A stretch of 64,000 bases of DNA from Roseivirga sp. E12 (GCF_017592825.1 NZ_JAGFMD010000008.1:62001-126000); one strand, 5' to 3'. Positions 20,839-32,583 are shown, counted from the stretch's first letter. The notes: generated from the sequence alone by a model not told the origin. Numbers and translations are program-made.

Positions 20839-21465
20839 TTACTTTAGTAGGTTTTCTATTTTCTCAACTGAACTCTCGCTGATCAACAAGCTATCTGCAT
20901 TCAATACATCGTATGTACTTAATGTGTCTGCAGTGATCACCTTAGTGTTTTGTAAGTTACGTCCTGAAATGACTACGTTCTTGTCCTCATTAGAAACCAC
21001 GAAGAGTGTTTTCTTGTCGGCAACAGAAAGGCTATTCAAAACATTTACAAAATCCTTAGTTTTTGGAGCATCGAAAGAGAAGTCTTCCAAAACCATTAGG
21101 CTATTATCCTTGGCTTTATAAGCCAATGCTGATTTTCTCGCTAAAGCCTTAAGTTTCTTATTCAACTTAAAACCATAGTTTCTTGGTCTTGGACCGAATA
21201 CACGACCTCCACCTCTGAAAATAGGTGACTTGATACTACCAGCTCTGGCGGTACCAGTTCCCTTTTGCTTCTTTATCTTTCTAGTAGAACCAGAGATCTC
21301 TGCTCTTTCCTTCGACTTGTGAGTACCCTGGCGTTGGTTAGCTAGGTATTGTTTCACATCTAGGTAGATCGCGTGATCGTTTGGCTCGATCGCAAAGATA
21401 TCATCAGAAAGGCTCACCTTTCTTCCTGTATCTTCTCCGCTGTTTTTTAATACTGCAATCTCCAT
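20839..21465 (-). CDS. rplD: Ribosomal protein L4
   Basis: This 208-residue protein has a globular domain plus the tunnel loop ([20 protein letters not shown], about residues 67-87). In E. coli L4 autoregulates the S10 operon. Whether the same happens here is not visible. Confidence 0.97.
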   Translation of the reverse strand: MEIAVLKNSGEDTGRKVSLSDDIFAIEPNDHAIYLDVKQYLANQRQGTHKSKERAEISGSTRKIKKQKGTGTARAGSIKSPIFRGGGRVFGPRPRNYGFKLNKKLKALARKSALAYKAKDNSLMVLEDFSFDAPKTKDFVNVLNSLSVADKKTLFVVSNEDKNVVISGRNLQNTKVITADTLSTYDVLNADSLLISESSVEKIENLLK

Positions 21466-21469
21466 CTTC

Positions 21470-22102
21470 TTATTTCTCTAGTACTACGATTGAATTCTTA
21501 GCGCCAGGTACAGACCCGCTCACTACAATAAGATTCTTCTCAGGTACAACCTTCATTACTTCAAGGTTAATAACAGTTACTCGATCGTTACCCATTCTAC
21601 CTGCCATACGAGTACCTTTAAATACTCTTGCAGGATATGAAGCACCACCGATAGAACCAGGAGCTCTCAACCTATTATGTTGACCGTGCGTAGCTTGTCC
21701 AACACCAGCGAAGCCGTGTCTCTTTACTACACCCTGAAATCCTTTACCTTTTGAGGTTCCGATAGCGTCAACAAAATCACCTTCTTTGAATACATCTCCG
21801 ACAGTGATCTGGTTACCCAACTCTACCATTCCTTCAAATTCCTCACGGAAATCTCGAAACTCAACTACCTTTTGCTTTGGAGTTGTATTGGCCTTTTTAA
21901 AGTGGCCTTTCAACGCATTGGGAGTATTTTTCTCCTTACGCTCTCCATAAGCTAATTGAACAGCTTGGTATCCGTCTGTTTCCTCATTTTTTACTTGCGT
22001 TATCACACAAGGACCAGCCTCTATCACTGTGCATGCGACATTACGTCCATCGGCACTGTATACGCTAGTCATTCCGACTTTTTTTCCGATAATTCCAGAC
22101 AT
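21470..22102 (-). CDS. rplC: Ribosomal protein L3
   Basis: This 210-residue early 50S assembly protein begins [19 protein letters not shown] and has the L3 core [20 protein letters not shown]. It is the first gene of the long block here; rpsJ, its usual upstream neighbour, is 2.3 kb away beyond an accessory cassette. Its own promoter lies at 22155-22185. Confidence 0.97.
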   Translation of the reverse strand: MSGIIGKKVGMTSVYSADGRNVACTVIEAGPCVITQVKNEETDGYQAVQLAYGERKEKNTPNALKGHFKKANTTPKQKVVEFRDFREEFEGMVELGNQITVGDVFKEGDFVDAIGTSKGKGFQGVVKRHGFAGVGQATHGQHNRLRAPGSIGGASYPARVFKGTRMAGRMGNDRVTVINLEVMKVVPEKNLIVVSGSVPGAKNSIVVLEK

Positions 22103-22154
22103 CTTTCAATTCATTTTAAGCACCATAAATACAGTGCTCCCGCGAAACGGACTG

Positions 22155-22185
22155 CAAAGATAGGGATTTAATATTTTGTTACAAG
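22155..22185 (-). promoter_or_regulatory. Promoter of the rplC-rplQ ribosomal block
   Basis: On the minus strand CTTG (22182-22185) lies 19 bases from TATCTTTG (22155-22162). The transcript would start GCAGTCCG, then a small hairpin. It stands just downstream of the cassette terminator and about 50 bases before the rplC ATG. Confidence 0.8.
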
Positions 22186-22195
22186 ACGTCTAATT

Positions 22196-22221
22196 AAAAA
22201 AAGGACTAATATTTTCAGCCC
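22196..22221 (-). terminator. Probable terminator of the accessory cassette
   Basis: On the minus strand GGGCT pairs with AGTCC (22217-22221 with 22203-22207, one G-U pair), with a 9-base loop and then seven T (22196-22202). The stem is short, but the T-run and the position right after the cassette's last stop support it. Confidence 0.55.
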
Positions 22222-22233
22222 AATTCTGAAAGC

Positions 22234-22881
22234 TCACATTCTGAAGTTTATGAGGACTTTCCCTGCTTTTTTCCACCTGATAAAGCCAGCAGGACCGGAA
22301 GAATTCACTCTTGGGTCATTACACTTAGACAGGTCATGACGGACTTTTATCCAATCACCTTGAATATCCATTAAATTAAGACAATCGTTAGAAGATACAC
22401 TGGTAGATTTCGATGACCCACTAGGTGATTTATAAATTCTATTGTCAAGACTAATTAAATGATGAACGGAGTAAAGAAAATCTTCCCAACCCTCAACGTC
22501 CTTCTCAGTACCGTATATCCAGCCCTCCTCCAGGGTATCTTCATTAACAATGACCTTTAACTTATTTCCATTTATCTTAATTACTCTTAAGGTCATAAAA
22601 CCTCTTAGCTGTCCGTAACGGAGAGGTCTGAAGTCCATTAAGTCTCGGGCACGAGAAGAAAGGTAAAGCCTGCCTTGACCATCACTGAATTGAGCCCTTA
22701 CATCATATAAAGAACTTTTTAATTCTGTGCTTTCGTAAACCTTAATCGAACTTGACTGATCAGGTGAGAAATGAAAAACTCCCATTCCAATGCTTAAATC
22801 CTCCTGGCTACAAGAATTAAGAAATACTACAATAAATAGTAGGTAAAAACACCAGGAGCAATTAACCTTCTTATTTTTCAT
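22234..22881 (-). CDS. Putative lipoprotein, possible SH3-like, unknown function
   Basis: This 215-residue protein has a lipoprotein signal (LLFIVVFLNSC, Cys24). The later part has features of an SH3-type fold (LNLMDIQGDWIKVRH, and a final GFIRWKKAGKVLINFRM), which is inference. I do not recognise a named family. The ATG overlaps the end of the DUF4221-like gene by 11 bases, so the two are translationally linked. It is the last gene of the cassette between rpsJ and rplC. Confidence 0.7.
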   Translation of the reverse strand: MKNKKVNCSWCFYLLFIVVFLNSCSQEDLSIGMGVFHFSPDQSSSIKVYESTELKSSLYDVRAQFSDGQGRLYLSSRARDLMDFRPLRYGQLRGFMTLRVIKINGNKLKVIVNEDTLEEGWIYGTEKDVEGWEDFLYSVHHLISLDNRIYKSPSGSSKSTSVSSNDCLNLMDIQGDWIKVRHDLSKCNDPRVNSSGPAGFIRWKKAGKVLINFRM

Positions 22882-23995
22882 AAGGTTCGAACTTATAGCT
22901 CAACAATTCGAGTTTGTCATCGTGTTTATTAAAAGCAACAAACATCAAACCTTCGCGTGAAACAATAGGGTAGATATAATAATTCTGAGGAAATTGAATT
23001 TCCCTTACCTTTTCAAAATTCGAATCAGAAAAAATTAAGTAAAAGACCGGATCATCATCTACACTTAGGACTTCACCTCTATGTAAACGATAGTATAACT
23101 TCCTGTTTGGGTCAAATATTACTGGATAGAATGTTAATGACTTTATTTGGTGCTCAACCCTAGACATATTAAACCCTGAAGAAAAGTCCTTGATTGGCTG
23201 GGCGAAATTTTGAGTATAAGCACTTTCTAACTTATACCCCGTCTTATTAGTACTTAGAAAAACATCGGACGACATTTCGAAATTATACACTATATCTTGG
23301 CCCTTCCGATAATAACCTATACCTCCCATAGCCCCGTAGTCTCCATCCAGTCTAGAGTAATCTAACGGAAAACCTATATCAAGAGGAACGATAAGCCTTT
23401 TATCAAGATACACTTTAGCTAGCTTGCTTCCCCTATATTTTTGTGGCTGCACCCTCTCCAAAGAATTTATCTCCATCACAATAGAACTGTCAGACGGAGA
23501 GTACTGAAGTCCTGTGTATTGATTTCCTCTAAGTTCGAAAACACCCTGATCTAGTCCATTCATGTCTCGGCTTTGGCTATTAATCGATAACCGCTGCAGA
23601 ACAGTTCCTTCAATGTTTATTTTTGTTAGATAGTTATGGCTCTCAACTAATACAACACTCTCAGTCAGAAATGTCATGCTTCTCACATCAGATATGAAAT
23701 TCGGTCCCTCCCTAGTAAGATCAATTTTCTTTACATACTTCCTTTTTGAAAGATTGATGAGAGACAAACTATGATCCAGCCGATTATAGAAAATCAAGTA
23801 TTCCACCCCCTCAACTTCAATCAAAGCAGGCCTGCTCAAAGTTGATGAAGTACTCTTTGGTAATTCAATCAATATAGTATCCGTTTCAATTGAATCAGAT
23901 AGGTGAGCACGTTGATTACTGCAAGAGCCAAAAAAAAGAACTATAAAAACAAACAACGCTCCTTTTATAGAACCCAGAAAACTTACGGTAAACAC
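22871..23995 (-). CDS. DUF4221-like beta-propeller lipoprotein
   Basis: This 374-residue protein starts at a GTG that shares its G with the stop of the upstream peptide gene (TAGTG). The signal peptide ends in the lipobox FFGSC (Cys25). The body has repeated strand-turn units (YLIFYNRLDHSLSLINL, KKIDLTREGPNFISDVRSM, SVVLVESHNYLTKINIEG), as in six-bladed propeller lipoproteins of Bacteroidota annotated DUF4221. The family call is from memory of its pattern. Known members often lie beside small exported peptides, as here. Function unknown. Confidence 0.65.
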   Translation of the reverse strand: MFTVSFLGSIKGALFVFIVLFFGSCSNQRAHLSDSIETDTILIELPKSTSSTLSRPALIEVEGVEYLIFYNRLDHSLSLINLSKRKYVKKIDLTREGPNFISDVRSMTFLTESVVLVESHNYLTKINIEGTVLQRLSINSQSRDMNGLDQGVFELRGNQYTGLQYSPSDSSIVMEINSLERVQPQKYRGSKLAKVYLDKRLIVPLDIGFPLDYSRLDGDYGAMGGIGYYRKGQDIVYNFEMSSDVFLSTNKTGYKLESAYTQNFAQPIKDFSSGFNMSRVEHQIKSLTFYPVIFDPNRKLYYRLHRGEVLSVDDDPVFYLIFSDSNFEKVREIQFPQNYYIYPIVSREGLMFVAFNKHDDKLELLSYKFEPYEK

Positions 23996-24288
23996 TAGAT
24001 ACGATTAAAACAACCAGGACCACCACCTAGAATTTCAGAAGTCGTTTCATCGGGTGAGCATACGTCAATAATAGTTCTAAGAACAGCACCGCATATAACC
24101 GGCCCGTCACAATTGCTGTTCCAATCAGAATGTGCTTGTAATATCTGATTTCTACCACACACCCACATTTCTCCCCCTGCCTCACAGCTTTGGTTTCCAG
24201 TTTGCCCCTGAGTGACATTGCTAATTAAAATTATGAGCGTAGCTACTACAGTTAAACTCAATTTTTTTACATAAATTATATTTTTCAT
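23995..24288 (-). CDS. Small cysteine-rich exported peptide (possibly NVEALA-like)
   Basis: This 97-residue precursor has a signal peptide at about residues 1-28 (KLSLTVVATLIILISNVTQG). The mature part holds six Cys (35, 44, 60, 66, 77, 93), enough for three disulfides, with many Gly, Asn and Asp. The ISNVTQGQ junction recalls NVEALA-type peptides that accompany propeller lipoproteins, but the match is weak. It is the first gene of the cassette, preceded by a very AT-rich stretch with no clear promoter. Confidence 0.6.
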   Translation of the reverse strand: MKNIIYVKKLSLTVVATLIILISNVTQGQTGNQSCEAGGEMWVCGRNQILQAHSDWNSNCDGPVICGAVLRTIIDVCSPDETTSEILGGGPGCFNRI

Positions 24289-24344
24289 AGTAATTATATT
24301 TATTTATTTATTAAATAATATAATGAACTTTAACCTCATTGACA

Positions 24345-24376
24345 ACAAAAAAGGCTCACTTTTCAGTGAGCCTTTC
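24345..24376 (-). terminator. Terminator after rpsJ
   Basis: A perfect 10-bp stem AAGGCTCACT/AGTGAGCCTT (24351-24360 with 24365-24374) has a four-base loop and a minus-strand T-run (TTTTTTG). It closes the rpsL-rpsG-fusA-rpsJ transcript and separates it from the cassette. Confidence 0.92.
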
Positions 24377-24397
24377 CATTTATGATTTTAGGTTCTA

Positions 24398-24703
24398 TTA
24401 AACCTTGATTTCTACATCAACACCTGAAGGCAATTCAAGCTTCATAAGGGCATCAACAGTCTTAGCACTTGAAGAGTAGATATCTACTAATCTTTTGTAA
24501 GTACAAAGCTGGAATTGCTCACGAGCTTTCTTGTTCACGTGTGGTGATTTCAACACTGTAAATTTCTCTTTCACTGTTGGCAATGGAATAGGACCACTCA
24601 CTACAGCTCCAGTAGTTTTTACTGCTCTCACAATCTTCTCTGATGACTTATCCACCAAGTTGTGATCGTATGACTTTAATTTAATTCTAATCTTCTGTGT
24701 CAT
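24398..24703 (-). CDS. rpsJ: Ribosomal protein S10 (NusE)
   Basis: This 101-residue protein of the 30S head is also the NusE antitermination factor. It shows [17 protein letters not shown] and the S10 motif [20 protein letters not shown]. It is the last gene of the str-type operon here and is cut off from rplC by a terminator and the three-gene cassette. Confidence 0.97.
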   Translation of the reverse strand: MTQKIRIKLKSYDHNLVDKSSEKIVRAVKTTGAVVSGPIPLPTVKEKFTVLKSPHVNKKAREQFQLCTYKRLVDIYSSSAKTVDALMKLELPSGVDVEIKV

Positions 24704-24721
24704 TATAGTAAAATTTACAGC

Positions 24722-26821
24722 TTATTCTCCTTTTGATTTTTTGATCACCTCTTCGGCAATGTTATTCGGTACGGCTTCATAGTGAGCAAATGTCAATGAA
24801 GCAGTAGCTCTACCTGAAGACATTGTTCTCAAGTCAGTTACATAACCGAAAAGTTCTGAAAGTGGCACATCTGCCTTAACTACAGTAGAAGTACCCTTAG
24901 TATCCATTCCTTTCATGATACCTCTTCTTCTGTTCAAGTCACCAGTAATACTACCAGTATACTCGTCAGGAGTTACCACATCAACAGCCATAATTGGCTC
25001 CATCAATTTAGGAGTAGCTTTTCTAGCAGCTTCTTTGAAACCAAGTCGAGCAGCCAATTCGAAAGAGAGAGAATCTGAATCCACATCATGGAAAGATCCG
25101 TGATATAATTTCACCTTCATTCTTTCTAGAGGATAGCCAGCTAAAGGACCATTGGCCATAGCCGATGCAAAACCTTTTTCAATTGCAGGAATGAATTCTC
25201 TTGGAATAACACCACCTGTAATTGCATTCACGAATTGAAGTCCTTCTTTTTCGTAATCCTCGTCTTGTGGACCAAGTTCGAATACGATATCAGCAAACTT
25301 ACCTTTACCACCTGATTGCTTCTTATAAACCTCTTTGTGATCAACTAGTGAGTTGATAGATTCTTTGTAAGCTACCTGTGGTGCACCTTGGTTCACCTCA
25401 ACCTTGAATTCTCTTCTCATACGATCCATGATAATGTCAAGGTGAAGCTCACCCATTCCTCTCAAGATCGTCTGACCAGTTTCTTCATCTGTATGTACTC
25501 TTAGCGTTGGATCTTCTTCCACTAGTTTGGCAATGGCCATACCTAGCTTATCAACATCCGCCTGAGTTTTAGGCTCAATAGCGTATCCAATTACTGGATC
25601 AGGGAAGTCCATTGATTCGAAAACAACTTTGTGTTTCTCATCACATAGAGTATCTCCCGTTTTGATATCCTTAAATCCAACAACCGCTGCAATATCTCCT
25701 GCATGAAGGCTATCAATAGCATTCTGCTTGTTAGCATGCATTTGGAAGATTCTAGAGATACGCTCTTTCTTGTTAGTCCTGGTATTATATACATAAGAAC
25801 CAGAGTCTAACATTCCTGAGTAAGACCTTACGAAGCAAAGACGACCTACAAATGGGTCAGTAGCAATTTTAAATGCTAATGCAGCGAAAGGCTCATCTGG
25901 AGAAGGTTTTCTAGTAGTCTCTTCTTCAGTATCAGGATTTGTTCCAACAATATTATCTCTGTCCATAGGAGATGGAAGTAATTCCATCACATAGTCAAGA
26001 AGCGTTTGAACACCTTTATTTTTGAAAGCAGAACCACACATCATTGGAACAAAGTCCAAGTTGATAGTTGCTTGTCTTAAGGCCGCAAGAATCTCGTCCT
26101 TAGTAATTGAATCAGGATCTTCGAAGAATTTCTCCAACAAAGAATCGTCATACTCAGCAATTGCTTCCAGAAGACCTTCTCTGTACTCAGCAACCTCATC
26201 GACCATATCCGCAGGGATATCAATCTCTTCGAAAGTCATTCCTTGATCAGCCTCGTTCCAAACGATCGCTTTGTTTTCAACCAAGTCAACAACTCCTCTA
26301 AATCCTTCTTCTGCACCGATAGGTAATTGCAAAGGCACAGCTTTAGTACCTAGCATTTCCTTTACCTGACCACAAACCATTAAGAAGTCTGCACCTGCAC
26401 GGTCCATTTTGTTAACGAATCCGATACGGGCAACTTTATAGTTGTCTGCAAGTCTCCAGTTAGTTTCAGACTGAGGCTCAACACCATCTACAGCTGAGAA
26501 CAAGAAAACCAAACCATCAAGTACCCTTAAAGATCTGTTTACTTCAACTGTGAAGTCAACGTGACCAGGAGTATCGATAATATTGATATGATATTCGTTG
26601 TCTTTATAGGGCCAGAAAACAGTAGTAGCTGCAGAAGTAATTGTAATACCTCTTTCTTGCTCCTGCTCCATCCAGTCCATGGTAGCGGCACCATCATGTA
26701 CTTCACCTATTTTGTGAGATACACCTGTATAATATAGAATACGCTCGGTGGTAGTTGTCTTACCCGCATCAATGTGGGCAGCAATACCAATGTTCCGAGT
26801 CAATTTTAAATCTCTTGCCAT
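24722..26821 (-). CDS. fusA: Elongation factor G
   Basis: This 699-residue translocation GTPase has P-loop [13 protein letters not shown] (residues 15-27), switch [10 protein letters not shown], and [10 protein letters not shown] for guanine specificity. Domains II-V follow with the family ending ([20 protein letters not shown]). It lies between rpsG and rpsJ. Confidence 0.98.
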   Translation of the reverse strand: MARDLKLTRNIGIAAHIDAGKTTTTERILYYTGVSHKIGEVHDGAATMDWMEQEQERGITITSAATTVFWPYKDNEYHINIIDTPGHVDFTVEVNRSLRVLDGLVFLFSAVDGVEPQSETNWRLADNYKVARIGFVNKMDRAGADFLMVCGQVKEMLGTKAVPLQLPIGAEEGFRGVVDLVENKAIVWNEADQGMTFEEIDIPADMVDEVAEYREGLLEAIAEYDDSLLEKFFEDPDSITKDEILAALRQATINLDFVPMMCGSAFKNKGVQTLLDYVMELLPSPMDRDNIVGTNPDTEEETTRKPSPDEPFAALAFKIATDPFVGRLCFVRSYSGMLDSGSYVYNTRTNKKERISRIFQMHANKQNAIDSLHAGDIAAVVGFKDIKTGDTLCDEKHKVVFESMDFPDPVIGYAIEPKTQADVDKLGMAIAKLVEEDPTLRVHTDEETGQTILRGMGELHLDIIMDRMRREFKVEVNQGAPQVAYKESINSLVDHKEVYKKQSGGKGKFADIVFELGPQDEDYEKEGLQFVNAITGGVIPREFIPAIEKGFASAMANGPLAGYPLERMKVKLYHGSFHDVDSDSLSFELAARLGFKEAARKATPKLMEPIMAVDVVTPDEYTGSITGDLNRRRGIMKGMDTKGTSTVVKADVPLSELFGYVTDLRTMSSGRATASLTFAHYEAVPNNIAEEVIKKSKGE

Positions 26822-26834
26822 TTTAGTTTAGGAA

Positions 26835-27302
26835 TTAAAATCTAAAGTGTGAAAATGCTTTGTTTGCGTCTGCCATTCTGTGAGTATCGTCTTTCTTCTT
26901 AACGGCAGCACCCTCACCCTTTGAACCGGCAATTATTTCTCCAGCTAGTTTTTCAGTCATGGTTTTCTCACCACGCTTACGCGCGAACATGATCATCCAT
27001 TTGATGCCAAGTGATGTCTTACGACCTGGTCTTACCTCGATAGGCACTTGAAAAGTAGCACCACCTACTCTTCTACTCTTCACTTCGACTGACGGCATGA
27101 TGTTACTCAATGCTTTCTTCCAAGTTTCAAGACCATTCTCACCAGTGCGCTCCTCTACCAAAGCAATTGCTTTGTAGAATGCATTGTAGGCAATACTCTT
27201 CTTTCCATCGACCATTAGGTAGTTCACAAACTTTGTCACCAAAGTATCATGGAACTTAGGATCGGGAAGAATATATCTCTTCTTTGGTTTAGCTTTTCTC
27301 AT
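26835..27302 (-). CDS. rpsG: Ribosomal protein S7
   Basis: This 155-residue primary 16S head-domain binder begins [17 protein letters not shown] and carries [20 protein letters not shown]. Normal length; 13 bases from fusA and 14 from rpsL. Confidence 0.97.
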   Translation of the reverse strand: MRKAKPKKRYILPDPKFHDTLVTKFVNYLMVDGKKSIAYNAFYKAIALVEERTGENGLETWKKALSNIMPSVEVKSRRVGGATFQVPIEVRPGRKTSLGIKWMIMFARKRGEKTMTEKLAGEIIAGSKGEGAAVKKKDDTHRMADANKAFSHFRF

Positions 27303-27316
27303 TACTTATTAATTGT

Positions 27317-27697
27317 CTATTTTTTGTCTTTTGGTCTCTTAGCACCATACTTTGATCTTCTCTGAAGACGACCACTTACTCCTGCAGTATCAAGTGCACC
27401 ACGGATGATGTGATATCTCACACCTGGAAGGTCTTTTACTCTACCTCCTCTGATCAATACAATTGAGTGTTCTTGAAGGTTGTGACCTTCACCTGGGATA
27501 TATGCGTTAACTTCTTTTCCATTAGTCAACCTTACCCTTGCTACTTTTCTCATAGCTGAGTTAGGTTTCTTTGGAGTAGTCGTATACACCCTTGTACAAA
27601 CACCTCTTCTTTGTGGGCAGCTATCTAATGCTGGAGATTTTGACTTTGAAGTCAATTTCTTTCTGCCCTTACGTACTAGTTGGTTTATAGTAGGCAT
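27317..27697 (-). CDS. rpsL: Ribosomal protein S12
   Basis: This 126-residue decoding-centre protein begins [19 protein letters not shown]. The lysines at the two classical streptomycin-resistance positions are wild type: the Lys in TPKKPNSA and the Lys in [13 protein letters not shown], so a streptomycin-sensitive S12 is expected. It is the first gene after the promoter at 27744-27774. Confidence 0.97.
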   Translation of the reverse strand: MPTINQLVRKGRKKLTSKSKSPALDSCPQRRGVCTRVYTTTPKKPNSAMRKVARVRLTNGKEVNAYIPGEGHNLQEHSIVLIRGGRVKDLPGVRYHIIRGALDTAGVSGRLQRRSKYGAKRPKDKK

Positions 27698-27743
27698 TTA
27701 CAATTCTTTAGATTTATTAATTCCTAGTTAAAATTTCGGACTG

Positions 27744-27774
27744 CAAAGGTAGCAAAAGAAGTTTTCGAAACAAA
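27744..27774 (-). promoter_or_regulatory. Promoter of rpsL-rpsG-fusA-rpsJ
   Basis: The minus strand reads TTTG (27771-27774), exactly 19 bases, then TACCTTTG (27744-27751). The transcript begins GCAGTCCG. This is one of the cleanest examples of the Bacteroidota consensus in the window. Confidence 0.88.
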
Positions 27775-27842
27775 CACCACATCTCAAATAAAATGTCGCT
27801 CATTTCGAGGGCTTCTAAGGTATAGACCTTTGGGCCTTTACA

Positions 27843-27871
27843 ATAAAAAAGGGCTGCCGAAGCAACCCTTC
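27843..27871 (-). terminator. Terminator after rpoBC and the DUF3467 gene
   Basis: The stem AAGGGTTGC/GCAGCCCTT (one G-U pair; 27849-27857 with 27862-27870) has a four-base loop and a minus-strand T-run. It lies 24 bases past the DUF3467 stop. Confidence 0.88.
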
Positions 27872-27894
27872 TAATTCATGATATTTATTCTTAG

Positions 27895-28218
27895 CTAAGC
27901 CTCGCCAACAGTACCTCCAAAATTCATTGGGAATTTCGGTGGCTCCTCGCTTTGCTTAATTGGTCCAAAGTTATTTTCGAACTTGTCGATATTATCCTTT
28001 AGTGCAAATAGCAAACGCTTGGCGTGCTCAGGCGTAATTACTATTCTCGACTTCACTTTTGCCTTAGGAACCCCAGGCATCATTTTAATAAAGTCGATCA
28101 CAAATTCACTGTTCGAATGAGCGATCATTGCCAGGTTCACATATTGTCCTTCCGCAATTTCTTCCGAAAGTTCAATGTTCAGTTGGTTCTGATTTTCTTG
28201 CTCGTTCTGCTCAGCCAT
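27895..28218 (-). CDS. DUF3467 domain protein
   Basis: This 107-residue protein has the DUF3467 pattern: IAEGQYVNLAMIAHSNSEFV, FIKMMPGVPKAKVKSRIVIT and PEHAKRLLFALKDNIDKFE. It begins four bases after the rpoC stop and shares the rpoBC transcript. In Bacteroidota the family is often found beside rpoC, suggesting a link with transcription or translation, but no function is established to my knowledge. Confidence 0.88.
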   Translation of the reverse strand: MAEQNEQENQNQLNIELSEEIAEGQYVNLAMIAHSNSEFVIDFIKMMPGVPKAKVKSRIVITPEHAKRLLFALKDNIDKFENNFGPIKQSEEPPKFPMNFGGTVGEA

Positions 28219-28222
28219 TTGC

Positions 28223-31200
28223 TTATAGTTCTACGCTTTCTTCTTCTGATTGTGTCTGATAAGCCTCTCTTGCGGCAACAAGCTTGTCATATTCCGCTTG
28301 GTTACCTACGATTAGATCATCATACTCTCTCATACCTGTACCTGCTGGAATCAAGTGACCTACGATCACATTTTCCTTCAAACCATTCAGTGTATCTGCT
28401 TTACCTCTGATAGAAGCTTCACTCAATACTTTAGTGGTCTCTTGGAAAGATGCAGCAGAAATAAAGCTTTCTGTACCCAATGATGCTTGAGTAATTCCTT
28501 GAAGTTTTGGTTTAGAAACTGCAGGTTGTGCATCTCTAACTTCCACTAACTTCATATCCTTTCTTCTCAAGCTTGAGTTTTCATCTCTAAGCTCTCTTGG
28601 AGATACAATTTGACCTGGCTTCAAGTTCTCAGACTCGCCTGCTTCAGTCACTACTTTCATATCAAGCATAGCATCATTCTCTTCTCTGAAGAAGAATTTG
28701 TCTACCACCTGACCTGGAAGGAATTGTGTATCACCAGCATCCATGATCTCAACTTTCTGCATCATCTGCTTCACAATCGCTTCAATGTGCTTATCGTTGA
28801 TTTTCACACCCTGAAGTCGGTATACTTCCTGAATCTCGTTCACTAAGTATTCCTGAACTGCAGTTGGTCCTTGAATATTCAAGATGTCATTTGGAGTAGT
28901 CGCTCCATCAGACAACTGGTATCCAGCTCTTACAAAGTCATTGTCTTGTACCAAGATGTGCTTAGACAATGGCACCATGTATTTCTTCTTCACACCATCT
29001 TTAGATTCGATGAAGATTTCACGGTTACCTCTCTTGATACCTCCGTAAGTCACCACACCATCAATTTCTGACACTACTGCCGGATTCGATGGATTACGTG
29101 CTTCGAACAATTCAGTTACTCTTGGAAGACCACCTGTGATATCCCTTGATTTACCCATTGTTCTTGGAATCTTAGCCAATGGCTGTCCAATTTTCACTTT
29201 ATCACCTGCATCTACGGCTAAGTGAGCTCCTACTGGAATGTTATAAGCTTTAGACTCAGACTTAGCGTTTACTACCACTGCTGGGTTCTTCGCCTTATCT
29301 TTTGTATCTGTGATTACTTTCTCTCTGTGACCAGTTTGCTCATCAAACTCTTCTTTGTAAGTCACACCTTCTTCGATAGCATCAAACTCGATAGTACCGT
29401 CAAATTCTGAAAGGATAACCGCGTTATACGGATCCCACTTACAAAGCTGATCGTCTTTCTCTACCTTTTGTCCTTCCTTCACTTCAAGGATGGCACCGTA
29501 AGGTACGTGGTTAGAGATAAGTACTTTTTTCGTTTTCGGATCAATAATCTGGATTTCACCAGTTCTACCCATCACGATATTTATCTTATTGCCATCATTG
29601 TCTGTAGTAGGCAATGATCTCAATTCTTCAAAGGCAATTACACCTGCAAACTTAGCTTTCACTGTGGCGTCTACTGCAATGTTTGAAGCAGTACCCCCAA
29701 CGTGGAAGGTTCTTAATGTAAGTTGTGTACCTGGTTCACCAATTGACTGTGCTGCAATTACACCAACTGCCTCACCTTTTTGTACCATCTTATTGGTAGA
29801 TAAGTTTCTACCATAACACTTAGCACAAACACCTCTCTTAGTTTCGCAAGTCAATACAGATCTGATTTCAACATCATCAATTGCTGTTTCATCAATTTGC
29901 TCAGCAATCTTCTCAGTGATCTCTTCTCCAGAAGCAACAATTAGTTCTTCAGAGATTGGATCGTAGATATCATGTACAGATACTCTACCCAAAATTCTCT
30001 CAGATAATGGCTCAACTACTTCTTCATTGTCTTTCAACGCTGAAACTGTAAGCCCTCTTAGTGTACCACAATCTTCTTCGTTGATCACACAATCCTGTGC
30101 AACATCAACAAGACGTCTTGTTAGGTAACCTGCATCCGCAGTTTTCAATGCTGTATCAGCAAGACCCTTACGTGCACCGTGAGTAGAGATAAAGTACTCC
30201 AATACATCCAAACCTTCTTTAAAGTTTGAAAGAATTGGGTTCTCAATAATAGCTCCCACAGAACCTGCAAGGTTCTTTTGTGGCTTAGCCATCAAACCTC
30301 TCATACCACCTAACTGACGGATCTGCTCTCTAGAACCACGAGCTCCTGAGTGCATCATCATAAAGATAGAGTTGAAGCCTTGATTGTCTTCTTCCATCTC
30401 TTGCATCAATCCGTTGGTCAAACGTGTATTTACACGTGTCCAAATATCAATTACCTGATTGTATCTTTCATTATCAGTGATAAGTCCCATCAAGTAGTTT
30501 TGCCATACAGCATCAACTTCCTCTTTAGCACTCTGCACTAATTCATCTTTTACATCTGGAATGTGAATATCATTCAATCCCATTGACAGACCACCTTTAT
30601 AAGCCATCTGGAAACCAAGCTCCTTAATATCATCCAAGAACTGAGCAGTCTTTGCGATACCGCAAATAGTCACTACACTCTGAATAATCTTTTGAAGTTT
30701 CTTCTTAGTAAGTAGTTCATTTACATAACCTACTTCTTCAGGAACACTTTCGTTGAATAATACTCTACCCGCTACTGTCTCAATTACTTTTTCAACTAAT
30801 TCTTCGTTTTCACGAACCATAGTCTTCACATGAATGTAAGCGTGCTTAGAAAGTACACCTTCATTCATTGCAATCAATACTTCTTCAGAAGAGTAGAAAC
30901 GCATTCCTTCTCCAGCTACTTTATGATCGTCAGTAGATCTTCTACCCTTGGTCACATAGTAAAGTCCCAATACCATGTCTTGAGATGGTACTGTTACCGG
31001 TGCACCATTGGCAGGGTTCAAAATGTTGTGCGAAGAAAGCATAAGCATACTTGCTTCCATTACTGCATCTTGCCCTAGTGGTACGTGAACAGCCATTTGG
31101 TCACCATCAAAGTCAGCATTAAATGCTGTACATACTAATGGGTGCAATTGGATTGCCTTACCTTCAATTAGTTTCGGCTGGAAGGCCTGGATACCTAATC

Positions 31201-32533
31201 TGTGAAGTGTAGGAGCTCTGTTCAATAGTACTGGATGTCCTTTCAATACATTTTCAAGGATATCCCAAACTACTGGATCTTTTCTGTCAACAATTTTCTT
31301 TGCAGACTTCACTGTCTTTACAATACCTCTTTCAATCAGTTTTCTGATAATGAAAGGTTTGAAAAGCTCAGCAGCCATATTCTTAGGCAAACCACACTCG
31401 TGCAGTTTCAATTCAGGACCTACTACGATCACTGAACGACCAGAGTAATCAACCCTCTTACCTAATAGGTTCTGACGGAATCTACCTTGCTTACCTTTAA
31501 GCATATCACTCAAAGACTTCAATGCACGGTTTCCATCCGAACGTACTGCGTTAACTTTTCTTGAGTTATCAAATAGTGAGTCAACAGCTTCTTGAAGCAT
31601 ACGTTTCTCATTTCTAAGAATCACTTCAGGAGCTTTAATATCGATCAATCTCTTCAAACGGTTATTTCTGATGATCACACGTCTGTAAAGATCATTTAAA
31701 TCTGATGTTGCGAATCTACCACCATCAAGAGGAACCAATGGTCTCAATTCTGGTGGAATAACTGGCACCATCTTGATAACCATCCACTCAGGACGATTTT
31801 CGATTCTAGTTTTTGCATCACGGAATGCTTCAACAACTCTCAAACGTTTCAAAGCTTCTGCTTTTCTTTGCTGAGAAGTATCAGTAGCTGCTTGGTGACG
31901 CAAAGCGTATGACATCTCATCCAAATTAAGTCTCGCTAATAACATTTCGAGTGCTTCAGCACCCATTTTAGCGATGAACTTTTCCGGATCATCATCATCA
32001 AGCATTTGATTCTCGCGAGGAAGTTTGTCAAGAATGTCTAGGTACTCGTCTTCTGTTAAGAAGTCCATGTAGCTAATACCTTCTTCTTCCTTGATACCTG
32101 GTTGGATTACAGCATATCTCTCATAGTAGATAATCTGATCCAATTTCTTAGTCGGTAAACCAAGAAGGTATCCTATTTTATTGGGAAGTGACTTAAAGTA
32201 CCAAATGTGTGCAACAGGAACCACCAATTCGATGTGTCCCATTCTCTCTCTTCTAACCTTCTTCTCGGTTACTTCAACACCACATCTGTCACAGATGATA
32301 CCTTTATATCTAATTCTTTTATACTTCCCACAATGACATTCCCAGTCCTTTACAGGTCCGAATATTCTTTCACAGAATAAACCACCCATTTCAGGCTTGT
32401 AGGTTCTATAGTTAATGGTTTCCGGTTGTGTAACCTCTCCATGAGAAGACTCAAGGATAGATTCCGGAGAAGCCAAGCTAATAGTGACTTTGTTAAAGTC
32501 GTTGTTAAGTTTTCTATTCTTTTTAAATGCCAT
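28223..32533 (-). CDS. rpoC: RNA polymerase beta-prime subunit
   Basis: This 1436-residue protein carries the catalytic Mg-binding motif NADFDGD in [17 protein letters not shown], the N-terminal zinc ribbon ([20 protein letters not shown]) and the second zinc site ([16 protein letters not shown]). It follows rpoB by 50 bases with nothing recognisable between. Confidence 0.99.
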   Translation of the reverse strand: MAFKKNRKLNNDFNKVTISLASPESILESSHGEVTQPETINYRTYKPEMGGLFCERIFGPVKDWECHCGKYKRIRYKGIICDRCGVEVTEKKVRRERMGHIELVVPVAHIWYFKSLPNKIGYLLGLPTKKLDQIIYYERYAVIQPGIKEEEGISYMDFLTEDEYLDILDKLPRENQMLDDDDPEKFIAKMGAEALEMLLARLNLDEMSYALRHQAATDTSQQRKAEALKRLRVVEAFRDAKTRIENRPEWMVIKMVPVIPPELRPLVPLDGGRFATSDLNDLYRRVIIRNNRLKRLIDIKAPEVILRNEKRMLQEAVDSLFDNSRKVNAVRSDGNRALKSLSDMLKGKQGRFRQNLLGKRVDYSGRSVIVVGPELKLHECGLPKNMAAELFKPFIIRKLIERGIVKTVKSAKKIVDRKDPVVWDILENVLKGHPVLLNRAPTLHRLGIQAFQPKLIEGKAIQLHPLVCTAFNADFDGDQMAVHVPLGQDAVMEASMLMLSSHNILNPANGAPVTVPSQDMVLGLYYVTKGRRSTDDHKVAGEGMRFYSSEEVLIAMNEGVLSKHAYIHVKTMVRENEELVEKVIETVAGRVLFNESVPEEVGYVNELLTKKKLQKIIQSVVTICGIAKTAQFLDDIKELGFQMAYKGGLSMGLNDIHIPDVKDELVQSAKEEVDAVWQNYLMGLITDNERYNQVIDIWTRVNTRLTNGLMQEMEEDNQGFNSIFMMMHSGARGSREQIRQLGGMRGLMAKPQKNLAGSVGAIIENPILSNFKEGLDVLEYFISTHGARKGLADTALKTADAGYLTRRLVDVAQDCVINEEDCGTLRGLTVSALKDNEEVVEPLSERILGRVSVHDIYDPISEELIVASGEEITEKIAEQIDETAIDDVEIRSVLTCETKRGVCAKCYGRNLSTNKMVQKGEAVGVIAAQSIGEPGTQLTLRTFHVGGTASNIAVDATVKAKFAGVIAFEELRSLPTTDNDGNKINIVMGRTGEIQIIDPKTKKVLISNHVPYGAILEVKEGQKVEKDDQLCKWDPYNAVILSEFDGTIEFDAIEEGVTYKEEFDEQTGHREKVITDTKDKAKNPAVVVNAKSESKAYNIPVGAHLAVDAGDKVKIGQPLAKIPRTMGKSRDITGGLPRVTELFEARNPSNPAVVSEIDGVVTYGGIKRGNREIFIESKDGVKKKYMVPLSKHILVQDNDFVRAGYQLSDGATTPNDILNIQGPTAVQEYLVNEIQEVYRLQGVKINDKHIEAIVKQMMQKVEIMDAGDTQFLPGQVVDKFFFREENDAMLDMKVVTEAGESENLKPGQIVSPRELRDENSSLRRKDMKLVEVRDAQPAVSKPKLQGITQASLGTESFISAASFQETTKVLSEASIRGKADTLNGLKENVIVGHLIPAGTGMREYDDLIVGNQAEYDKLVAAREAYQTQSEEESVEL

Positions 32534-32583
32534 AGCTTTTTTTGATTCTTAATTGTGGCCTAAACCAAACTCAAATTTTGTAA

